19,150 nucleotides of DNA from Erythrobacter sp. Lineage in GTDB: Bacteria > Pseudomonadota > Alphaproteobacteria > Sphingomonadales > Sphingomonadaceae. The notes under the pieces are model-generated. The model had not been told where the DNA came from, did no database searches, and saw nothing but the letters and a program-made list of their open reading frames with translations. Each line of letters begins with the position of its first letter. Position 1 is the first letter of the stretch. The DNA lies in the NCBI GenBank assembly GCA_002695185.1, contig NZOF01000115.1, forward strand, positions 1 through 19,150. Direction: 5' to 3'. A program made the position numbers and the translations under genes. Below, one piece after another: positions 14,870-19,150 of this stretch.

Positions 14870-15553
14870 TCACGACTTGCCGAGACGGGCCGGCGAAGCA
14901 CCGACTGGATCGTGACCGAGCGCAGATTGCGGCGTTCGCCGTTCGATAGCTGCCAGTTGACGAGCCAGCTCGATGGCGACCTCGTACATGTAATCGATGT
15001 CGCGATAGGTCTCGCCGTGCTCGCGCGCGAGGATCGGCTTCGGGGAATGCGGTACGTAATCGCCGGGCTTATCTGCAGAGCAGCCAAACCACCATGCCTC
15101 GCCAGTATGATCGTGCTCGTCGTTCGGGACATGGGCACCGTTTTGCCGATGCGCCTCCGCGTGGCAGATCCGGGTTTCTTCGGGCTCATAGAGTGCGCAG
15201 GTTTCGGCATAGTCTATCTCTCCATGGCCCTTGAGGTCGAGCGACGAGGGGATCGCATCGCATTCAAACCCCCACAGCGGATGCGACGGTGAGACGCCTA
15301 CGAAAGCTCCCCATACGCTGTTTGGCTGGCGCAGGAGAATGCAGTCGAGGCCCGATGCTGCATCCTTCCAGGCAAGCTTGTCGGGTTCTCCATTCCATGG
15401 CCCTGGACCTTTGGGATGGCGCTTTGCGACAGTGTAAAGCTGGAGAGGTCTCACCTCGGTGCCGGCGATCGGGAATCGATCAGGAAGGGCAGGAAGATTG
15501 GTGGCAGCAGCCTTTGCAAGCTGCTTGCCCTTATTCGAGTTGTTACGTGGCAT
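14870..15553 (-). CDS. Conserved phage/plasmid-type hypothetical protein
   Basis: A 227-residue protein of unknown function. After a basic, low-complexity start (MPRNNSNKGKQLAKAAATN) it shows WGAFVGVSPSHPLWG, then GHGEIDYAETC, then EAWWFGCSADKPGDYVP and TYRDIDYMYEVAIELARQLA. This order of W-G-x-V-x-V-x-x-x-HP, HGx-[ILT]-x-[YF], WWFG-x-x-x-x-x-x-GD and a final YR...Y..E...L..QL helix recalls a family of hypothetical proteins common in phages and plasmids; I know no function for it. ATG 15553 is preceded by AAGGAAA at about 7 bases. A terminator-like hairpin with six T's ends only 22 bases before the start, leaving no room for a promoter between them. Confidence 0.72.
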   Translation of the reverse strand: MPRNNSNKGKQLAKAAATNLPALPDRFPIAGTEVRPLQLYTVAKRHPKGPGPWNGEPDKLAWKDAASGLDCILLRQPNSVWGAFVGVSPSHPLWGFECDAIPSSLDLKGHGEIDYAETCALYEPEETRICHAEAHRQNGAHVPNDEHDHTGEAWWFGCSADKPGDYVPHSPKPILAREHGETYRDIDYMYEVAIELARQLAAIERRTPQSALGHDPVGASPARLGKS

Positions 15554-15574
15554 TGGTTAGTTTCCTTTAAGCAT

Positions 15575-15608
15575 AAAAAATGCCGCTGATCCCGGATGGG
15601 AAAGCGGC
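15575..15608 (-). terminator. Rho-independent terminator or attenuator before the 227-residue gene
   Basis: Read on the minus strand, GCCGCT (15608-15603) pairs with AGCGGC (15587-15582), and inside it TCCC/GGGA stack around a four-base loop, giving 10 pairs with one small bulge. TTTTTT follows at 15580-15575. It ends 22 bases before the start codon of the next gene, so it either terminates the PolB-type exonuclease transcript or attenuates the two genes downstream. Confidence 0.65.
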
Positions 15609-15635
15609 TTGCGTATGACCTGCAGGATCGCAGGT

Positions 15636-15698
15636 TCAGTTCGGCACGAGAAAAGGGCGGCGGTACCGATCGCCGTTTCTGTCGGTTCGTTATGTCAT
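15636..15698 (-). pseudogene. Possible tiny ORF interrupted by a stop at codon 3
   Basis: A strong ribosome site (AAGGAG) lies 8 bases before ATG ACA TAA (15698-15690), a two-codon reading frame. If the TAA is ignored the frame continues as RTDRNGDRYRRPFLVPN to a TGA at 15636. This is either a nonsense-broken small gene, a start-stop regulatory element ahead of the terminator at 15575-15608, or chance. Confidence 0.2.
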
Positions 15699-15735
15699 CG
15701 ATATTCTCCTTCGGTATGGTCGTACGGCATCACCG

Positions 15736-16584
15736 TCAGTCGGGCCGGTAGACTTTGCCGCGAAGCCGCGATGCGCGCTCAGCGTCTCGGGCCCATGGGC
15801 GAAAGACTTTCGATGCAAACGCGCTTTGGGGCACGGCAGCCTGAACCGCTTTGCCGATCGCAACATTGGCGCACGCGCGGTCGATTTGGACGATGCCATG
15901 CGAGCAGAAATGACGCAGCGCGATCACGCTGGTTGTCATCACATCGGCCAGCACCTGTTCGCGTACCTTTTCCCACGCGCCGGCTTCGACGAGCGTGCCG
16001 ATCTTTTTGCTCGGTGAGGGCTTGGCAGGAATCGAAGTCGCAGCGGCGTACTCGGGGAGATGGGGCGACTTCGCCTGAACCGTAACCGCGCGGCAAAGAT
16101 CGACGCGCTCGCGCGCATGTGGCGATCCATCGATCAGTTGCGGAGGAAGCAGAAGCCCGAACTCGTTGGCGCAGCGGCGGAGCACCGCCAGGTCTTTCGT
16201 TTCTCCGCCCCAGGTTACAAGGCACGCGTCGCTCGCTTGGCAAAGCGCGTTGAAGAATTGCTCTGCTATCTCGGATTCTGTTGCCTCGTTTTCGGTAACG
16301 ACCACCACGTCCTCGATCACCGGGATGTCTTCACCGGGATCGATGCGGAGCTGCAACCAGGATGCAGCTGCGATGCGATGGAATGGCCACCGGATTAGGG
16401 GCTCGGCATCACAGCCTTCTTCGACGCGATAGGCATCGTAGCGAAGCCGATCCCAGCGGTATTCGAAGTCCGCGATGATGAGCCTTGTCGGCCGATCTGA
16501 TTGTCCATCGCCGCCGCTTCTCGCTGCAAACAGTCGGGCCTCACGCTCGAGGATTTCCTCGAAGCTGTTCTGGGTAATGTGCAT
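15736..16584 (-). CDS. Predicted 3'-5' exonuclease, PolB-type RNase H fold
   Basis: A 282-residue protein resembling the predicted PolB-like 3'-5' exonuclease domain (DNA_pol_B_exo2). The four expected acidic motifs are visible: IIADFEYRW (D39, E41), VTWGGETKDLAVL (D131) after the core strand, RERVDL (D162), and EQVLADVMTTSVIALR (D214). Between them YAAATSIPAKPSPSKK corresponds to the usual pre-helix loop. It is probably a cytoplasmic DNA-trimming enzyme of a mobile element. The ATG at 16599 has no ribosome site; the ATG at 16584 has GGAG nine bases before it and is preferred. It follows the DnaQ-like exonuclease gene on the same strand, with a terminator-like hairpin in the 75-base gap. Confidence 0.75.
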   Translation of the reverse strand: MHITQNSFEEILEREARLFAARSGGDGQSDRPTRLIIADFEYRWDRLRYDAYRVEEGCDAEPLIRWPFHRIAAASWLQLRIDPGEDIPVIEDVVVVTENEATESEIAEQFFNALCQASDACLVTWGGETKDLAVLRRCANEFGLLLPPQLIDGSPHARERVDLCRAVTVQAKSPHLPEYAAATSIPAKPSPSKKIGTLVEAGAWEKVREQVLADVMTTSVIALRHFCSHGIVQIDRACANVAIGKAVQAAVPQSAFASKVFRPWARDAERASRLRGKVYRPD

Positions 16585-16602
16585 TTGTGTGCTCTCCATA
16601 TG

Positions 16603-16625
16603 AAAAGACCCGCGAGGAACGCGGG
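16603..16625 (-). terminator. Terminator-like hairpin before the PolB-type exonuclease gene
   Basis: On the minus strand CCCGCG (16625-16620) pairs with CGCGGG (16614-16609) around a five-base loop, followed by TCTTTT (16608-16603). It lies between the DnaQ-like gene stop at 16660 and the chosen start at 16584, ending 19 bases before that start. Confidence 0.55.
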
Positions 16626-16659
16626 CCGCATAAAATTCGGTGGTTGGAAATTGTCCGCT

Positions 16660-17550
16660 TCAGCGATGACGCTGATGGGCACTGATCGGTCGCAAGGTCG
16701 GCGCAGGAAGGCCTTGGCAGTAGAACCATGCTTGCTCGTGCGCGACGAGCTCTTCATCGAGCTCTTTTTGCCAGAACCGCGCATCCGCATTCCAGCGGTA
16801 GCCACGAGCTTTCAGCAGATCCTTCTTCGAGAACGGCGCGCGATTAGCTTGGACAACGACGCTGTCTTTTTCGATTGCTTCGAGCAGCCGCTGGAGATGC
16901 GTTCGTTCCGGATCGGCGCCGAGGCCTTTGCGCCTTTGGCTCAAGAGCCAAAACAGCGACCACACATCCGGACCTGCGCGATGTGCGTCGCTGAACCATG
17001 AATGTTGCATCAGCAAGTGGCCTTGCGCTCGCGCATCGAAACCAGCCATCAACCAATCGATATCTCGAAGCGAGCAACCCCATGGTGCGTGTTCGAGAAT
17101 TCGATAGCGCCGCTCGAGAAAATCGATCTCGAATTGGGCATTGTGCGCGACGAACATATCAGCGCGGCTGAGCAGCCCTTCGACTGAGATATCGTTGATC
17201 GTTTTGCCGACCAGATGGTGATTGGCGAGACCTGTGACGAGCGTGATCCGAGGATCCAGTTCGACGCCCGGATCCTCCAGCCAACTCAATGGTCCGAAGT
17301 GCGAAATGATTTCGCCTTTGTCGTCCACCCATACGAGCATGAGAGCGAGCTCGATGATGGAATCTTTTTCTGCATCGAGGCCGGTTGTTTCGAGATCGAC
17401 GATTGCAATGCAGCGGCCATCGGGCGGGACGCCATCATCGGGAAATTGCGAATAGGGTTCGGGGACGCGTCGCAGCACGGTGTACCCAGGTTCATGCTGC
17501 AAAACTTTTGCGTGTTCCTCGAGCACCGGATCAAGGTGTTGGTTAGTCAT
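16660..17550 (-). CDS. DnaQ-like DEDDh 3'-5' exonuclease, plasmid type
   Basis: A 296-residue exonuclease of the DnaQ/PolC-epsilon superfamily. ExoI is IVDLETTG (D52, E54). The mid-region VTGLANHHLVG matches the usual T-G-I-x-x-x-x-V. ExoII is VAHNAQFEIDFL (H136, N137), where the usual Asp after Phe is Glu141 with Asp143 two residues on. ExoIII is HRAGPD (H190, D195), the DEDDh form. The C-terminal KARGYRWNADARFWQKE (248 on) is an accessory domain seen with plasmid and phage exonucleases. ATG 17550 has AAAAGGAAAA before it. An in-frame ATG at 17634 with GGAAGGA is a rival start that adds a basic 28-residue tail. This is the first gene of the minus-strand cluster. Confidence 0.85.
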   Translation of the reverse strand: MTNQHLDPVLEEHAKVLQHEPGYTVLRRVPEPYSQFPDDGVPPDGRCIAIVDLETTGLDAEKDSIIELALMLVWVDDKGEIISHFGPLSWLEDPGVELDPRITLVTGLANHHLVGKTINDISVEGLLSRADMFVAHNAQFEIDFLERRYRILEHAPWGCSLRDIDWLMAGFDARAQGHLLMQHSWFSDAHRAGPDVWSLFWLLSQRRKGLGADPERTHLQRLLEAIEKDSVVVQANRAPFSKKDLLKARGYRWNADARFWQKELDEELVAHEQAWFYCQGLPAPTLRPISAHQRHR

Positions 17551-17565
17551 TTTCGTTTTCCTTTT

Positions 17566-17876
17566 CGGTTCGGTTGGCGAACCGGCGAGGCGAAGCTCGA
17601 GCGGAAATCTTTTCCTCTCTTCATGCCGGTTCATCCCGGCATTCCTTCCTTCAGTTCTTCGCAAAAAACTCTGGATTCGGATCGGACGGCAGATGGCGTC
17701 CGAACGGTATCACCTTCACCCAAGGCGATGCTCGCCGCCCCAGGTCATGCCAATGACCGCAGCATGAGGAGGCCCCGCAGGGGCGACGTGTGAGCGAAGC
17801 GAACAAATACCATGACAGCCGTCAACGGCCGGAATGGCGCCCGCAAACAGGGGTGAACGCAAGTGCGCCCCTTTTT
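17566..17876 (+). ncRNA. Array of short hairpins ending in a plus-strand terminator
   Basis: Perfect inverted repeats follow one another: 17566-17584 (CGGTTCG/CGAACCG), 17623-17642 (ATGCCGG/CCGGCAT), 17683-17702 (CGGACG/CGTCCG), 17724-17736 (GGCGA/TCGCC), 17743-17758 (GGTCAT/ATGACC), 17772-17784 (GCCCC/GGGGC), 17818-17829 (GCCG/CGGC), and 17850-17871 (GGGG...CGCAAGTGCG with CCCC), the last followed by TTTTT. No convincing gene covers the stretch. The terminator direction suggests a plus-strand structured RNA, antisense to the DnaQ-like leader. It could instead be an origin or transfer site, or the long leader of the minus-strand cluster. The 4-5 bp stems could be chance in GC-rich DNA. Confidence 0.35.
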
Positions 17877-17905
17877 GTGGTATTGCGCGTACGAAATTAA
17901 CAAGC

Positions 17906-17918
17906 TGTCTAGTAGACA
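17906..17918. promoter_or_regulatory. Perfect dyad TGTCTA-G-TAGACA
   Basis: A 13-base perfect inverted repeat at the left edge of the AT-richer, gene-free stretch. Its size and single-base centre are typical of operators for dimeric helix-turn-helix regulators. No promoter or regulator gene could be tied to it. Confidence 0.3.
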
Positions 17919-18109
17919 TGCCGCGAATAATCGCCCGTCGTCAGTCAAATTTGGTATCTCTTGTCCAGAAATTGTATGTGGCCGGTTCAGAGGAAGAGCG
18001 AAATATCTCAATATCTTGCGGTTACCGGCGCTCGGGTGCCGTTTTATTTTGGTTCTTCTCGAACAGAACACATGGATAAATGCGGGTTTGAGCGAATTGT
18101 GGGATTTTT
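17919..18109. other. AT-richer intergenic stretch
   Basis: Base composition drops visibly compared with the left 17 kb. Short frames on both strands are not convincing. A fragment TATGTGG at 17975-17981 matches the core of the repeats that follow and may be a degenerate extra copy. Confidence 0.35.
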
Positions 18110-18407
18110 GTGAGGTCTGCGCCACCCTCAGGCACCGATCCTGAAATCCGCCACGATCTTAGGTATTCCGTGACCTATGTGGTCTGCGACTGCGGTATGC
18201 TAAAAGTAGTATAAACTAGGGCTTATGTGGTCTCGGCCACCCTCTGATATGCAAACAAACCGCGGAAATCCTATATCCTAGAATGTTATGTGGTCTGCGC
18301 CGCCCTGTTCCGCGGAACGGCACAGTTTTTCTGGCAGCGGTGTTTTGCTCCGTTCGCCGATGCCGATGAGTACTTTGCTAAGCTTTATGTGGTCTGAGCC
18401 ACCCTCT
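18110..18407 (+). repeat. Five imperfect direct repeats, TTATGTGGTCTGNGCCACCCTCT
   Basis: Copies lie at 18110-18129 (one-base insertion, GTGAGGTCTGCGCCACCC), 18176-18188 (left half only), 18223-18245, 18286-18308 and 18385-18407. Within the unit GTGG and CCAC can pair around a six-base loop; this holds exactly in the third and fifth copies. The last three copies share CTA about 4-5 bases upstream of TTATG. GGTCT-to-GGTCT distances are 67, 48, 63 and 99 bases, too irregular for a CRISPR array and not tandem like classic iterons. They lie directly upstream of the gene starting at 18459 and could be binding sites of its product, of a replication initiator, or of another regulator. Confidence 0.6.
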
Positions 18408-18458
18408 CGCAAAGGTCTGAAGAGCAGAGGTCTCTGATTCGATTCTCAAGGATCAACT

Positions 18459-19150
18459 ATGATGGAAGAAGAAAGTGCTGAAGGTCCTAAGCGACCGAAA
18501 CGAAAATTCCTGATGGAAGAGGGCAGGGTCGCGGACCCTGTTTCGGATTTAGATTTGGAACCACCTTTGACCTCGAATGAGGGAGAGTTAAAAGACGAGG
18601 AGCTTAAAGATTCTCGTCGAGAAAGAGGCAAGAGGCGTCGTCATATTGAGGAACTTGCCAAAGAATTTGGCATGGATGACGATGAAAAAATCCGCTTACT
18701 TGAGCTCGTTCAGGACCTATTACCGGAAACCTCAAGAATGTCTCGGGCGGATGATATCCGGAAGAGATTGTCATATGGCTTCGAAGAGACAAGGTCTCGC
18801 CATCCAAAGCTATTGTTCACGAAAAGGACCCGTTATCCGATCGATATAACGGACACCAAGAGGGTGACTGCTGAGAATAAAGAGTTGAGCAGCATCTTCG
18901 ACAATGAAGAGGAAATGTTGCGTGCATTGATTATCAATGATCGAGTTTTAGCGGGCCTCAGTCGCTGGGTAACGGAGCATGAGGAAACGCGATCCATGCT
19001 CCTTACTGAAATGGTCCGGCGCTCAACTTTAGTTGAACAATGGCGGCATATGCTGCCGAAATTCATGCTCCCACTGTCCTCAATGCTGTTCGAAGCAAAA
19101 GCTGGATGGAAAGATCTGCGGGTCAATGCAAAGCTGTTCAATCGTATCAG
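18459..19150 (+). CDS. Unrecognised charged protein, 3' end beyond the window
   Basis: An open frame of 230 codons from ATG 18459 to the right edge with no stop. AAGGA six bases before the ATG is a good ribosome site; a second ATG follows at once. The first 60 residues are highly charged and probably disordered (MMEEESAEGPKRPKRKF, then SRRERGKRRRH). After that come helical segments (HIEELAKEFGMDDDEKIRLL), a basic stretch near LLFTKRTRYP, and an amphipathic region WRHMLPKFMLPLSSMLFE. No signal peptide or known motif is visible, and it does not resemble the RepA or Rep_3 initiators I know. Its lower GC and the repeats just upstream suggest a different history from the genes to its left. Confidence 0.65.
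   Translation, partial: MMEEESAEGPKRPKRKFLMEEGRVADPVSDLDLEPPLTSNEGELKDEELKDSRRERGKRRRHIEELAKEFGMDDDEKIRLLELVQDLLPETSRMSRADDIRKRLSYGFEETRSRHPKLLFTKRTRYPIDITDTKRVTAENKELSSIFDNEEEMLRALIINDRVLAGLSRWVTEHEETRSMLLTEMVRRSTLVEQWRHMLPKFMLPLSSMLFEAKAGWKDLRVNAKLFNRI

Noticed and set aside
17745..18125. 126-codon minus-strand gene
   Set aside because: It crosses the hairpin array and the composition change, has no ribosome site or recognisable motif, and is rich in chance-frame residues.
18110..18407. CRISPR array
   Set aside because: Repeats are imperfect and partly truncated, the intervals vary widely (48-99 bases between equivalent points), and no cas-like gene is visible.

Overview
The window is GC-rich over most of its length and looks alphaproteobacterial, most likely from the Sphingomonadales (Erythrobacter, Sphingopyxis or Novosphingobium-like). 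This is inferred from codon use, from protein families I associate with that group (a small CxxC/CxxC zinc-ribbon protein, a short secreted SNase-like nuclease), and from a GTTC-N7-GTTC LexA box of the alphaproteobacterial type. The mix of plasmid-type exonucleases, hypothetical proteins and a composition change at the right end suggests an accessory region (plasmid, ICE or island). No tRNA, rRNA, insertion sequence or CRISPR array was seen.

Left block (1-11.7 kb, all minus strand). In transcription order: a 1971-residue DUF4011 / superfamily 1 helicase / Vsr-like nuclease protein (5699-11614) with a transglutaminase-like N-terminal region, the architecture I recall being called Hhe among antiphage systems; then sbcD (4288-5514) and sbcC (584-4288), coupled through a one-base TGATG overlap; then the start of an unknown gene that leaves the window at base 1. 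A 48-base three-way-junction structure lies between the helicase gene and sbcD. Related GCGGAC palindromes flank the block at 434-463 and 11806-11845.

Middle block (11.7-13.8 kb). A DUF4410-like lipoprotein (12229-12708, plus) with its own terminator is followed by a divergent pair of units around a perfect LexA box at 13268-13282. Leftward run a 30-residue membrane peptide and an ATGA-coupled zinc-ribbon protein, both absent from a simple long-ORF view. Rightward run a thermonuclease-like protein and a possible 35-residue membrane peptide. This looks like a small SOS-controlled module.

Right block (14.0-17.6 kb, minus strand). In transcription order: a DnaQ-like DEDDh exonuclease, a PolB-type 3'-5' exonuclease, and two translationally linked hypothetical genes. 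Terminator-like hairpins lie only about 20 bases before two of these start codons (and before the lipoprotein), so attenuation or readthrough may control them.

Right end (17.6-19.15 kb). A run of short hairpins ending in a plus-strand terminator (17566-17876) is followed by an AT-richer, gene-free stretch. It holds five imperfect copies of a roughly 22-base repeat (18110-18407), then an open frame from 18459 that runs off the window and that I do not recognise. This could be a replication or control region of the element.
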